Shown here: in pieces, positions 27,362-35,569 of the stretch
Position numbering within the stretch: position 1 is the first letter of the stretch
How the letters are laid out: each line of letters begins with the position of its first letter
Source of the DNA: Rhodonellum psychrophilum GCM71 = DSM 17998
GTDB lineage: Bacteria > Bacteroidota > Bacteroidia > Cytophagales > Cyclobacteriaceae
Reading direction: 5' to 3'
Assembly (NCBI RefSeq): GCF_000381545.1
Contig: NZ_KB906681.1
Span: forward strand, 62,001 to 126,000
DNA: 64,000 nt
Translations under genes and position numbers: made by a program
Notes under the pieces: generated by a model
The model's input: the letters and a program-made list of their open reading frames with translations, nothing else
What the model was told of the DNA's origin: nothing
Database searches by the model: none

Positions 27362-27536
27362 TTTACCCGTGTTCTGCATTAGACTTCCTAATAGGACTGT
27401 AACTACAAAAAAATCTGATTATTTGGAGAATAAGCAAAAGCGCCGAAATAGTGGGATCAAAAACAGTAAACAAGCAACTGATTCTTAAGCAATTTCAGTC
27501 CGAAATAGAATTGATAATGCAGAACAAGGGTTGAAC
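27362..27536 (+). repeat. Dispersed intergenic repeat, copy D
   Basis: Fills half of the gap between convergent genes ending at 27339 and 27666. Its two ends match each other better than the family consensus: left TTACCCGTGTTCTGCATTA, right (reverse complement) CAACCCTTGTTCTGCATTA. Such paired change at both ends supports true terminal inverted repeats. Central block: AAAATCTGATTATTTGGAGAATAA. The rest of the gap (27537-27665) holds nothing I recognise. Confidence 0.7.
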
Positions 27537-27665
27537 CTTCAGCAAGTTTTGGAAGACGACGCTTCCTTTTATTGAGAGCAGTTTGAGGCATTTTTAATAG
27601 CCATCCTTGAATCCTTATCTTCCCAGGAACATTCCAAGGCTGGTTTCTCGGTTTATTGATTGCCA

Positions 27666-28718
27666 TCACTCCGCATCCATTACACAGCGGAATCCAACAT
27701 TGGAGGTTCCAGAATAGACATCCTGGCCCCTTCTGGCGCTCGGTCTGTAATTGATACAATAGTCATCTGCACAGAGAAATGATCCTCCTTTGATGACTTT
27801 TTCGATGGCATATGGATTTTCAGGATTGAAACATTTGGAGATGGCCGTATCCAAGGCCGGAGCGATGTTATTGGCACGCATAAAAGCGATGGCATCATAC
27901 CAATTCGACGTAAGCTCCCAGACATTTCCAATCATGTCATACAGGCCGAAATTATTAGGGGCAAAAGAGCGGACCGGTGCAGTACCCTGAAAACCATCCA
28001 ATTTCACATTCTCATGGGGAAAATCCCCCTGAAAAGTATTGGCTTTAAATTGTCCCTGTGGTGTCAATTCATTCCCCCATGGAAAACGGGTATTCTTCCC
28101 TCCCTTGGCTGCATACTCCCACTCTTCCTCGGTGGGCAGGCGCTTCCCAGACCAAACGGCAAAGGCCTGCGCATCTTCAAAAGCAATATGAACGACGGGA
28201 TGGTTTTCCCTTCCATTTAAGTCAGAACCCAAACCTTCAGGATGCTTCCAATTCGCTCCCAATACCCACTGCCACCACTGGCTGATGTCGTCTAAGCGCA
28301 CTGCTTTCTCAGGTCCAACAAAGACCAATGAACCTGGGACCATCAGGGATGCATCCGGTTTAGGGGTGCCAGGTGGAAGGGTTTGTTTCATCTCCTCCCA
28401 ATCCGGGATTTTTTCGGCAACAGTTATATATCCAGTTTTTTCTACAAATTCGGCGAATTGCTTGTTGGTCACTTCTGTTTCATCCATCCAGAAATCATTG
28501 ACCCTCTTGATCACCGCTGGCCTTTCACTCGGATAGGAGTTTTGGTCATTGGTCCCCATGGTAAAATCCCCCCCAGTGATCCACACCATTCCCGCAATGG
28601 ACTTTTCAGGTGCTTGGGAAAGGTTGGCAGCCAATGGATCCTGTTGGTTTTTTCGCTGACAAGAACACAGCGCAATCCATAAACATAAAAAACAAAGGCT
28701 ACTCGACAGGTACTTCAT
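27666..28718 (-). CDS. Formylglycine-generating-enzyme-like (SUMF1 domain) lipoprotein
   Basis: 350 aa lipoprotein (signal with C20 after IALCS). Residues about 45-348 form a SUMF1/FGE-sulfatase domain: VWITGGDFTMGTND, a DETEVTNKQFAEFV segment, HPVVHIAFEDAQAFAVWSGK, RLPTEEEWEYAAKGG, GNVWELTSNWYD and a terminal NVGFRCVMD. Of the paired active-site cysteines of true FGE, the first is kept (C321 in DDYCINYR) but the second position is proline (P326). So formylglycine formation by the standard copper mechanism is doubtful, and no sulfatase gene is nearby. It could be a structural or binding SUMF1 protein, as seen among gliding/T9SS lipoproteins. Confidence 0.9.
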   Translation of the reverse strand: MKYLSSSLCFLCLWIALCSCQRKNQQDPLAANLSQAPEKSIAGMVWITGGDFTMGTNDQNSYPSERPAVIKRVNDFWMDETEVTNKQFAEFVEKTGYITVAEKIPDWEEMKQTLPPGTPKPDASLMVPGSLVFVGPEKAVRLDDISQWWQWVLGANWKHPEGLGSDLNGRENHPVVHIAFEDAQAFAVWSGKRLPTEEEWEYAAKGGKNTRFPWGNELTPQGQFKANTFQGDFPHENVKLDGFQGTAPVRSFAPNNFGLYDMIGNVWELTSNWYDAIAFMRANNIAPALDTAISKCFNPENPYAIEKVIKGGSFLCADDYCINYRPSARRGQDVYSGTSNVGFRCVMDAE

Positions 28719-28852
28719 GAAAAGACATTTTATGAGAAAGGCATATCATTAATTTCTGATAAAGTTACCGATTCTGAATCATTTTCTAAGGGTCAAAACG
28801 CTCAAATCACAAGTCAATTCAAGCCAAACAGGCAGTAGATTTCTAAAAAGGG

Positions 28853-28970
28853 GGCTAAACCCGAAATATGCAATAGGTTTCCAAATGGGATTGAAACGGA
28901 AAGAAAATCAGACTATTGGGAGAATAATTCCTGACTCCAATAGGATGAAGTCTAAAATAGTCAACACCTA
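28853..28970 (+). repeat. Dispersed intergenic repeat, copy E (3'-truncated)
   Basis: Starts CTAAACCCGAAATATGCA, keeps GTTTCCAAATGGGATTGAAAC and GACTATTGGGAGAATAATTCC, and has AGTCTAAAATAGTC, but loses the family consensus after CAACACCTA at 28970. It lies in the 346-bp gap between the SUMF1 gene (starts 28718, minus) and the end of the bestrophin gene (29065). Bases 28719-28852 likely hold the SUMF1 gene promoter; no motif is clear. Confidence 0.75.
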
Positions 28971-29064
28971 GCGGTGATGCAGATGTGGGATGAAAGAGGC
29001 CAAATTCCCAAAATTGTCTTCCATGGTCTTTTTCTGGATGCTCCTTTTCAAACCCGATCCGTCA

Positions 29065-29946
29065 TTAGGTCAATATATCCTTGACATTCCTTTTTATGTT
29101 GTCCGCTATTTTTTCCATAGGAAGATCATTGATGTCTGTGCCAAAAGGGTCCTCGATCTCTTCTGCGATCAACTCCAAGCTCGCCAACACATAAAAAATA
29201 AACGCGGTGACTGGAATGGTGAAATAACCCAAGGAGAGCGCCAAACCAAAAGGAAGGGTAACAGCATAGATAAAAATGAATTTTTTGATAAAAGCACTGT
29301 AGCTGAAGGGAATCGGCGTGTTTTTAATCCGTTCGCAGGCACCGCAGATTTCTGTAAAGGACCGCATTTCATCATTGAGCACAATGAGTTGGTCTCCGGA
29401 GATAATCTTGTTCTTGTACAAATCATTGATCTTGAAAATCATGCTTTCGGCCACCTTGTTGGGTACGTGGGGATTGTTGTCAAAATCAGGGAGCTCCGGA
29501 TGTGGTTTTTCATCCAACTGTAATTTGGTGCTTTCCTTTTGAAGGTGCTTGTGGAGTGCCGAGGCATAAAGCGGAATGACTTGCCTGAAAAATGTCCTTG
29601 ATCCTTGGTCTTCTGCCGGTAAAAAAACCTTGAGTTTTATCGCCAGGTTTCTGCTGTTGTTTACCAAGCTTCCCCAAAGCTTTCGCCCCTCCCACCAGCG
29701 GTCATAAGCCGTATTGGTCCTGAAGACCAACAACATCGATATGGCAAAACCCAGAAGTGAGTGCATGATGGTGATGTCCTTGGCATAACTGTTTTCGGAA
29801 AGCTTAAGGTAATAAACCTCCAAATACACGATCCCCCAAGAGTACAAAGAAATAAAAATCAAGGTGGGGGCCAAAGTCATAATGGTTTCTGACTTTGTGA
29901 TTCTGAAGATGGCTAAAATCCAATCCTTTGGGTTGTAATAAAACAT
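29065..29946 (-). CDS. Bestrophin-family chloride channel
   Basis: 293 aa (from the ATG at 29946) inner-membrane protein of the bestrophin/UPF0187 family, forming pentameric anion channels. Family features: early membrane segment TLAPTLIFISLYSWGIVY, the LLGFAISMLLVFRTNTAYDRWWEGRKLWG block (helix plus conserved Arg/Trp) given here only by its parts LVFRTNTAYDRWWEGRKLWG, NSRNLAIKL, and a C-terminal GLALSLGYFTIPVTAFIF segment followed by EEIEDPFG. An ATG at 30012 would add 22 residues not typical of the family. Neighbours do not suggest a partner. Chloride or other anion conductance is inferred from family. Confidence 0.93.
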   Translation of the reverse strand: MFYYNPKDWILAIFRITKSETIMTLAPTLIFISLYSWGIVYLEVYYLKLSENSYAKDITIMHSLLGFAISMLLVFRTNTAYDRWWEGRKLWGSLVNNSRNLAIKLKVFLPAEDQGSRTFFRQVIPLYASALHKHLQKESTKLQLDEKPHPELPDFDNNPHVPNKVAESMIFKINDLYKNKIISGDQLIVLNDEMRSFTEICGACERIKNTPIPFSYSAFIKKFIFIYAVTLPFGLALSLGYFTIPVTAFIFYVLASLELIAEEIEDPFGTDINDLPMEKIADNIKRNVKDILT

Positions 29947-30419
29947 GGAGGCAATCAAGAATGAACAATTCTGCGAATATAGAGTAAAAACAGACTGGAA
30001 ATTAAGGCCCATGAAAAAACACTTTTTCCGCCATTGATTTCATAAATGACAAATACAATCTCTAATTCCAACAAATGGAAAAGCCAAAGTTCAATCCAAA
30101 ACTCTTGTTCTGTGGATTTTCGATCGGACAAGCAGCATCATAATTCACAATTTTTTAGAAAAAAACCCAACTCCTCATGCCTCAAAAAAGACGGGATATA
30201 ACGCTATTCAGAAATTATGAGAGTTGCGGTAATTGGCTTTGAAAGCGCCTACCGTGTCAACCAAACCCAAGGGGTATTTGATCTTCTCTGCCTGAACCAG
30301 TTTCCTCTTTGGAAGGATACTGCCCCAGATCCCTCCAAAATAGAAATGATAATTTGGAATTTTCCATAGGTTGGAATTCCCAAATCAACCTATTGGCTCC
30401 CTTGCCAAAATCCAGGCCC
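29947..30419. other. Gap upstream of bestrophin, no gene seen
   Basis: 473 bp before repeat copy F. It should contain the bestrophin promoter near 29950-30100 (minus strand). No open frame with family resemblance and no hairpin with a T tract was found. Confidence 0.4.
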
Positions 30420-30593
30420 TAAACCCAGGAATATGCATTCCGTTTCCAAATGGAATCGAAACTTCCAGAAAATCAGACTATTGGGAACCAAATTCCTAAC
30501 ACCAATAGGGTAAGGTCAAAAATAGTCTCTACCCAATTCATTATCGGTAAATTACAAACTTCAATTGCGTCCGTAATGCATAAACCGGTTAAA
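30420..30593 (+). repeat. Dispersed intergenic repeat, copy F
   Basis: Starts TAAACCCAGGAATATGCAT, contains CGTTTCCAAATGGAATCG, GAAAATCAGACTATTGGG and ACCAATAGGGTAAGGTC, ends CGTAATGCATAAACCGGTTAA. Its ends form imperfect inverted repeats of about 20 bases. It lies just past the end of the LysR gene. Confidence 0.8.
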
Positions 30594-30627
30594 GAGTCAT
30601 CACCCTAATAGAGTCATCACCCTAATA
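30594..30627. repeat. 17-bp tandem duplication at the LysR gene end
   Basis: GAGTCATCACCCTAATA occurs twice in tandem (30594-30610, 30611-30627). The second copy overlaps the LysR stop codon at 30622-30624. It abuts repeat copy F, so a slippage or insertion event at the repeat edge is plausible. Confidence 0.85.
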
Positions 30628-31545
30628 CTGTTCATACCAGCTGAATTTATCCTGAACGATTTGAGTTTTCTCCCTCCTTAAATAATCCAAAAATGAAGCC
30701 GAAACAGGAGAATGCTTCTTGCCTTTCAGCCAGATCAGGCTCCAAGTAGTGACAATCGGAAGACCTTTTATGGGGATTATTTGAAGTTCATGGTTGTGAA
30801 GTTCATTCTTGATGCCTATCAGCGGCATAATGGAATATCCCAACCCTGCCATTAAAGCTTGCTTGACGGCTTCATTGGAAGTCAGCTCCATTTTTTTCAA
30901 GACCGATATGGCATTATTTTGAAAAAAACTCTCCATAGTTTGTCTGGTTCCCGAGCCTTTTTCCCTAAAAATCAAGGGCAGGTCTTTAAAAATTTCTTTT
31001 GTTCCAATCCCCTTCTTGGCTTTGATGGCTGTACTTCCCACCAAGTACAATTTATTTTGAAGCAGATCAAGTTTCTCGATGTTCAGCGTGGCTGGCAAAA
31101 TGGAAACGAGCGCAAAATCAACCTCATTGTTTTCCAAACTTTCCAAAACTTTGTTCTTGTTCGTGACATCCATCAACAAGGCTATCCCAGAATGCTCCTG
31201 GATAAAATCAGTAAGAAAATAAGGCATTACGTATTTCCCGGTTGACACCACGGAGATCTTTAACCTTCCCGTCAATTGCCCTTTATAGGCCAATGTTTTA
31301 TAATTGATGGCATAGACTTGGTTGATGATATTTTCTGCCGCTTCGGAAATTTCCCTTCCGAAATCGGTGATGTAAATTTTTCTACCTACCAACTCTGTGA
31401 GTGGGATATCAAACTGCTCTTGAAATTTTTTAAGCTGAATGGATACAGCCGGTTGTGTGAGATGCAACTCTTCCGATGCCTTGGTAACGCTTTGCGTTTG
31501 GACAATTTTCAAGAATACCTGTAGTTGATGAAGGGTATAATTCAT
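30622..31545 (-). CDS. LysR-family regulator, CbbR/CmpR-like
   Basis: 307 aa transcription factor. Winged helix-turn-helix at residues 1-60 (LHQLQVFLKIVQTQSVTKA, HLTQPAVSIQLKKF), linker helix, then a periplasmic-binding-like effector domain (about 90-295) with the pattern FLTDFIQEHSGIALLMDV and LENNEVDFALV seen in CbbR/CmpR/CysB-type members. It is divergent from isocitrate dehydrogenase across 94 bp, the usual LysR arrangement, so it probably controls icd and perhaps the sbtA unit further on. A role in sensing central-carbon or inorganic-carbon status is inference from neighbours and resemblance. Confidence 0.9.
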   Translation of the reverse strand: MNYTLHQLQVFLKIVQTQSVTKASEELHLTQPAVSIQLKKFQEQFDIPLTELVGRKIYITDFGREISEAAENIINQVYAINYKTLAYKGQLTGRLKISVVSTGKYVMPYFLTDFIQEHSGIALLMDVTNKNKVLESLENNEVDFALVSILPATLNIEKLDLLQNKLYLVGSTAIKAKKGIGTKEIFKDLPLIFREKGSGTRQTMESFFQNNAISVLKKMELTSNEAVKQALMAGLGYSIMPLIGIKNELHNHELQIIPIKGLPIVTTWSLIWLKGKKHSPVSASFLDYLRREKTQIVQDKFSWYEQY

Positions 31546-31639
31546 AAGTTATGTTTATGTATTTCATTACAAATATAAATAAAATATTATGCTTTTGAAT
31601 GTTCAAATTTGCGGTGTCAAAAAACAAACTCGATCTAAC

Positions 31640-33076
31640 ATGACCAAGATAACAGTAGCAAAAGGCGATGGAATAGGGCCAGAAATCATGGACGCAACAC
31701 TTGAGATTATTTTAGCGGCTGGTGCCGAAATTGAAACAGAAGAAATAGAAGTGGGCGAAAAAGTTTATTTGACCGGAAATACTTCAGGAATTGCACCTGA
31801 ATCATGGGAAGTAATCCAGCGCAATAAAATATTTTTGAAAGCCCCTATTACCACTCCGCAGGGTGGTGGATACAAAAGTTTGAATGTCACTACCCGTAAA
31901 TTTTTGGGCTTGTATTCCAATGTTAGACCCTGTATGAGTTTGCATCCCTTTGTAAACACAAAACATCCTGTAATGGATATTGTCATCGTGAGGGAAAATG
32001 AAGAGGATTTATATGCTGGGATTGAACACCAGCAAACGGATGAGGTTGTCCAATGCTTGAAATTGATCAGTCGTCCTGGTTGTGAAAAAATCGTTCGGTA
32101 TGCTTTTGAATATGCCAAGCAACAAAATCGCAAGAAAGTAACCTGCTTTACAAAGGACAATATCATGAAACAGACAGACGGTTTGTTTCATCAAGTGTTC
32201 AATGAAATTGCCAAGGAATACCCGGAAATCAAGAACGAGCATTGGATTGTGGATATCGGTGCAGCCAAAGTGGCTGGATCTCCGGAAGAATTTGATGTGC
32301 TGGTCATGCCCAATTTGTATGGAGATATCATTTCAGATATAGCCGCCGAGATTACCGGCTCTGTGGGTCTTGGAGGATCTGCAAACATTGGCGAAGAATG
32401 TGCGATGTTTGAGGCCATCCATGGGACTGCTCCTGATATCGGGGGTAAGAATATTGCAAATCCTTCCGGCTTGTTACAGGGCGCGATCATGATGCTGAAC
32501 CATATTGGTCAGACCAAAGTCGCAGAGAAAATCCAAAATGCATGGCTTGCCACACTGGAACAAGGCACACACACTTCAGATATCTATACAGCGGGAAAAA
32601 GTAAAACAAAGGTAGGAACAAGGGAATTTGCAAAAGCGGTAATCGCCAATCTTGGAAACAAACCTACCATTTTTAAACCCGTCACCTATTCCAACAATTC
32701 CGCACTCATTCTTCCAAAATACAAACGCAAACCCTCTGCTGAAAAGAAATTATTGGGTGTGGATATATTCGTACACTGGGAGGGTTGTGACCCAAATGAA
32801 TTGGCCGAAAATCTTAATAAGATAATCCCCAGTGGACTTGAATTGTCAATGATTACAAATAGAGGCATAAAAGTGTGGCCGCAGGGATTTAAAGAAACTT
32901 TTTGTACGGACCACTGGAGATGTCGATTCAAGCCCAATGACAATCAAGAAATAAGCAAGGAAATTATCATCGCGCTCTTGACCAATGCGCTGAAGGAAAA
33001 CATCGACACGATTAAAACCGAAAACCTTTATTCTTTCAATGGTAAGGTAGCCTTCTCGCTAGGACAGGGGCAATAA
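31640..33076 (+). CDS. icd: Isocitrate dehydrogenase (NADP-type, extended form)
   Basis: 478 aa cytosolic TCA-cycle enzyme converting isocitrate to 2-oxoglutarate plus CO2. N-terminal MTKITVAKGDGIGPEIMDAT, substrate motif NVRPCMSLHPFV, VIVRENEEDLYAGIEH, catalytic Tyr/Lys regions, metal-binding Asp in VMPNLYGDIISDIAAE and cofactor segment EAIHGTAPDIGGKNIANPSG (within 20-residue parts). A C-terminal extension of about 140 residues (from about 340) is characteristic of the longer Thermus/Bacteroidetes-type enzymes. I start at ATG 31640; an upstream in-frame TTG-like region would add residues unlike the family. Divergently transcribed from the LysR regulator. Confidence 0.94.
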   Translation: MTKITVAKGDGIGPEIMDATLEIILAAGAEIETEEIEVGEKVYLTGNTSGIAPESWEVIQRNKIFLKAPITTPQGGGYKSLNVTTRKFLGLYSNVRPCMSLHPFVNTKHPVMDIVIVRENEEDLYAGIEHQQTDEVVQCLKLISRPGCEKIVRYAFEYAKQQNRKKVTCFTKDNIMKQTDGLFHQVFNEIAKEYPEIKNEHWIVDIGAAKVAGSPEEFDVLVMPNLYGDIISDIAAEITGSVGLGGSANIGEECAMFEAIHGTAPDIGGKNIANPSGLLQGAIMMLNHIGQTKVAEKIQNAWLATLEQGTHTSDIYTAGKSKTKVGTREFAKAVIANLGNKPTIFKPVTYSNNSALILPKYKRKPSAEKKLLGVDIFVHWEGCDPNELAENLNKIIPSGLELSMITNRGIKVWPQGFKETFCTDHWRCRFKPNDNQEISKEIIIALLTNALKENIDTIKTENLYSFNGKVAFSLGQGQ

Positions 33077-33578
33077 ATAGCACCAAAGTCAAATTTAAAA
33101 ATACACAAACCCTTTAAAAAATCATTATAAAGAATAATTTATTGAATTTATATCCATGAATGAAATAATTATATGATTAAATAATCAAATTAAAATATTA
33201 CAAATCGAACCCTTTGTTTATCTCAATTTCAATTTATACTACAATTGTTTTTACACGAAAATCGCGAATCAAGATATCTTAAAATATGTAAAAAACAAAA
33301 TATTATTTATATAATAAAACTGCTTTTACGCAAAAAACATCCAATGTATAAAGCAATTAATTTCTTGTGAAAAATATTTATTATTTAGAAAACCTTTCGG
33401 AAAACGCATGTATTTGGACTGTAAAGCCTGCTTTTACCAAATTGGATTGCCTTCCCTAATAGACTCCATCCCAAGGACAAGAAAAACATCAGCCCTAAAA
33501 AATATCCTCTGAAAAAAAAATTGTCATCTGAGATGATCGCCAAGAAAAAACAATACGGATTATCAAAACAAAAAAATC
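33077..33578. other. AT-rich gap upstream of the sbtA unit
   Basis: 502 bp, extremely AT-rich from 33110 to 33420 with many A/T palindromic patches (for example TTATATAATAA). No open frame and no copy of the dispersed repeat. Likely a promoter/regulatory region for the two-gene unit that begins at 33579; candidate LysR sites could be here, but I cannot define a motif. Confidence 0.45.
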
Positions 33579-34049
33579 ATGGCCAATCAATTATTCATAA
33601 TTTGCCCTTTTTCGGGTATGGAATCATATTTGCAAAATAAATATGGGAAAAATATTTTCTTCATCACCTATTCTGGGGCTATTGTACAGCAGCAGGATTT
33701 CGACTATATGTTAGAGGTAAAATATTTGATATATAGAGAAAAAATCAAAAGGATTTATATAGTGAATGACACTTCATGTAGATTTATCAATGGGATTATC
33801 AAGAGAAATAAAACAATAGGTTTTCCTTCCCAAAAAGTAATTGAGGAATTGTATGTGGAGTATTATTTTTCAGATTTCAAAGACCAATCCTTATTCAACC
33901 AACAACAGAAATTAGCGGAGTTTAATATCAAAAATCAGGTGGATGAAATCATGAATTCAACCTTGTTTAAAGATTATATTCAGGAGTTTTCCATAGAAAT
34001 AAAGGGACTCATCACCTCGAAAGAGAAGAGATTATTTAAGGAAATATAA
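33579..34049 (+). CDS. Degenerate beta-carbonic-anhydrase-like protein next to SbtA
   Basis: 156 aa cytoplasmic protein. By eye it follows the beta-carbonic-anhydrase fold: strand LFIIC9PFSG at the place of the C-x-D-x-R motif, YGKNIFFITYSGAIV (family: GDxFVxRNAGN), helix MLEVKYLIYREKIKRIYIV, then N63-D64-T-S-C67 at the place of G-H-x-x-C, and NIKNQVDEIMNSTLF (116-130) matching the N-V-x-x-Q-V helix. Both zinc cysteines (C9, C67) are kept at about the right distance, but His is Asp64 and the Asp-Arg dyad is F11/G13. So it is probably not an active hydratase. It lies 25 bases before sbtA; a regulatory role is inference. Confidence 0.6.
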   Translation: MANQLFIICPFSGMESYLQNKYGKNIFFITYSGAIVQQQDFDYMLEVKYLIYREKIKRIYIVNDTSCRFINGIIKRNKTIGFPSQKVIEELYVEYYFSDFKDQSLFNQQQKLAEFNIKNQVDEIMNSTLFKDYIQEFSIEIKGLITSKEKRLFKEI

Positions 34050-34074
34050 AATAACAAGCGCAAAAACGAAATTC

Positions 34075-35037
34075 ATGAATTACAACTTACTGATCGAAAA
34101 CCTAACGAACCCTGCATTACTTTTTTTTGTGCTTGGTGTCATCGCCGTATATTTAAAAAGCGATTTAGAAATACCAGCAAATTCCTCGAAATTTATTTCA
34201 CTGTATCTCCTTTTTGCCATCGGTTTTAAAGGTGGTCAAGAATTGTCCCATGAAGAATTTACCTTAGAAATTGGCTGGTCCATTTTGTTTGGGATTTTCA
34301 TTTCTTTGCTTATCCCCTTGTACACTTTCTTTATTTTGAAAAAAAAATTGAGTGTCTTCGATGCAGGGGCTATCGCTGCGGCTTATGGCTCGGTGAGTGC
34401 CGTTACTTTTGTAACTGCTGTTTCCTATCTTGAAGCGCAGCATTTGACGCTCAACGGGCACATGGTGGCCATCATGGCATTGATGGAGTCCCCGGCAATA
34501 ATCATGGGATTGGTGCTTATCTCGGTTTTCAATAAAGATGAAAATGAGAAAATTAAAAAGCGAACGGCTATCCGACACTCTTTTACAAATGGCAGTGTAT
34601 TGCTGATATTGGGAAGTTTAATCATTGGCTTCATGGCCAATGCTGAGCAGGCGGAGGGAATCAAACCATTCACCAATGATTTATTTAAGGGTTTTTTGGC
34701 TATTTTCTTGTTGGATATGGGCATTACGAGTGGGAGAAAGCTTAAAGCATTCTTTTCCTTTGGGTCATTTCCACTCATTTTCGCAATCTTGATTCCATTG
34801 ATCAATGGAGGCATCATTGCAATTTTAAGTTCTTTTGTCACCGAAGACATCAGCAATCGATTTATGTTTGCCGTTTTGGCTGCCAGTGCCTCTTACATTG
34901 CGGTTCCCGCCGCCCTAAAAATATCTGTTCCCAAAGCAAATCCGGGGCTTTTCTTACCAATGGCCCTTGCCATTACCTTCCCGGTAAATATTACGATTGG
35001 AATGCCTCTCTATTTATTGATTGTTCAAAACACCTGA
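34075..35037 (+). CDS. sbtA: Sodium-dependent bicarbonate transporter SbtA
   Basis: 320 aa inner-membrane permease of the SbtA (DUF897) family, which imports bicarbonate with sodium. Ten or so hydrophobic segments. Family features: opening NLTNPALLFFVLGVIAVYLK, SKFISLYLLFAIGFKGGQEL in the first inverted half, AAYGSVSAVTFVTAVSYL, MALMESPAIIMGL, and the second-half equivalents LLDMGITSGRKL and AASASYIAVPAALKISVPKA. Cyanobacterial SbtA is paired with the PII-like SbtB; none is here, and the upstream carbonic-anhydrase-like gene takes that position. The likely purpose in a heterotroph is bicarbonate supply for anaplerotic carboxylation. Confidence 0.95.
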   Translation: MNYNLLIENLTNPALLFFVLGVIAVYLKSDLEIPANSSKFISLYLLFAIGFKGGQELSHEEFTLEIGWSILFGIFISLLIPLYTFFILKKKLSVFDAGAIAAAYGSVSAVTFVTAVSYLEAQHLTLNGHMVAIMALMESPAIIMGLVLISVFNKDENEKIKKRTAIRHSFTNGSVLLILGSLIIGFMANAEQAEGIKPFTNDLFKGFLAIFLLDMGITSGRKLKAFFSFGSFPLIFAILIPLINGGIIAILSSFVTEDISNRFMFAVLAASASYIAVPAALKISVPKANPGLFLPMALAITFPVNITIGMPLYLLIVQNT

Positions 35038-35040
35038 TTG

Positions 35041-35216
35041 GTTGAATCCGAAATATGCATTTGGCTTTCTTAGGATATGGAAACCAAAAGAAAATCAGAC
35101 AACTGGGAGACCAATTCCTGATACCGACATGGTGAAGTCAGTAAAAATAAGCAACTGACTAATTATCAGATAAATATAGTATTGAATGGCATTCGAAATG
35201 CATAAAACGGGTTGAA
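35041..35216 (+). repeat. Dispersed intergenic repeat, copy G
   Basis: Begins four bases after the sbtA stop: GTTGAATCCGAAATATGCATT at left, GAAAATCAGACAACTGGG in the centre, CGAAATGCATAAAACGGGTTG at right. It forms an inverted pair with copy H 100 bases away. The sbtA transcript would run directly into it. Confidence 0.78.
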
Positions 35217-35319
35217 AAAATACTGGTTCAGGTAGTGTTACTTTTAAAAACAATTCCCGCAAATCTTTTATGAAAAAAACAAATCCATAAATCACCAACT
35301 ATTAATTCCGACCCTAGGC

Positions 35320-35481
35320 TTTTAGCCCCTGATATGCATTCCCAATTCAACTCCAGCTTAAAATGGCTTGACGATCTTCAGTAGTTTGCTGTTTATGAAT
35401 TCACCATATCAGTACTACTACCTATTCTCCAAATGGTCTTCGTTTTTTGCTGTTTCAAGTCCAATAGGAGAAGTACTACAC
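35320..35481 (-). repeat. Dispersed intergenic repeat, copy H (inverted)
   Basis: Inverted, strongly diverged copy: left TTTTAGCCCCTGATATGCATT, centre TATGAATTCACCATATCAGT and CTATTCTCCAAATGG, right TGTTTCAAGTCCAATAGG. It stands head to head with copy G in the 532-bp gap between the convergent sbtA and serine hydrolase genes; the 103-bp spacer between them and 35482-35569 show nothing else. Confidence 0.6.
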
Positions 35482-35569
35482 TCAAAGTATTGGCAATAAA
35501 GAATGAAGAAAATTTGGTTCTGGTCTGAGAGGGAAAGACTCCGCTCCCATTCCTCGGGAATAAGAAAGG

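Noticed and set aside
29056-29097. Likeness of CGTCATTAGGTCAATA to 25258-25275 near the 25-bp hairpin element
   Set aside because: Short, gapped, and overlaps the bestrophin coding end; probably coincidence.
28990-29523. 177-codon plus-strand frame opposite bestrophin
   Set aside because: Antisense shadow of a clear bestrophin gene.
31589-31639. Upstream extension of isocitrate dehydrogenase
   Set aside because: Extra 17 residues are unlike the family; the ATG at 31640 gives the standard N terminus MTKITVAKGDG.
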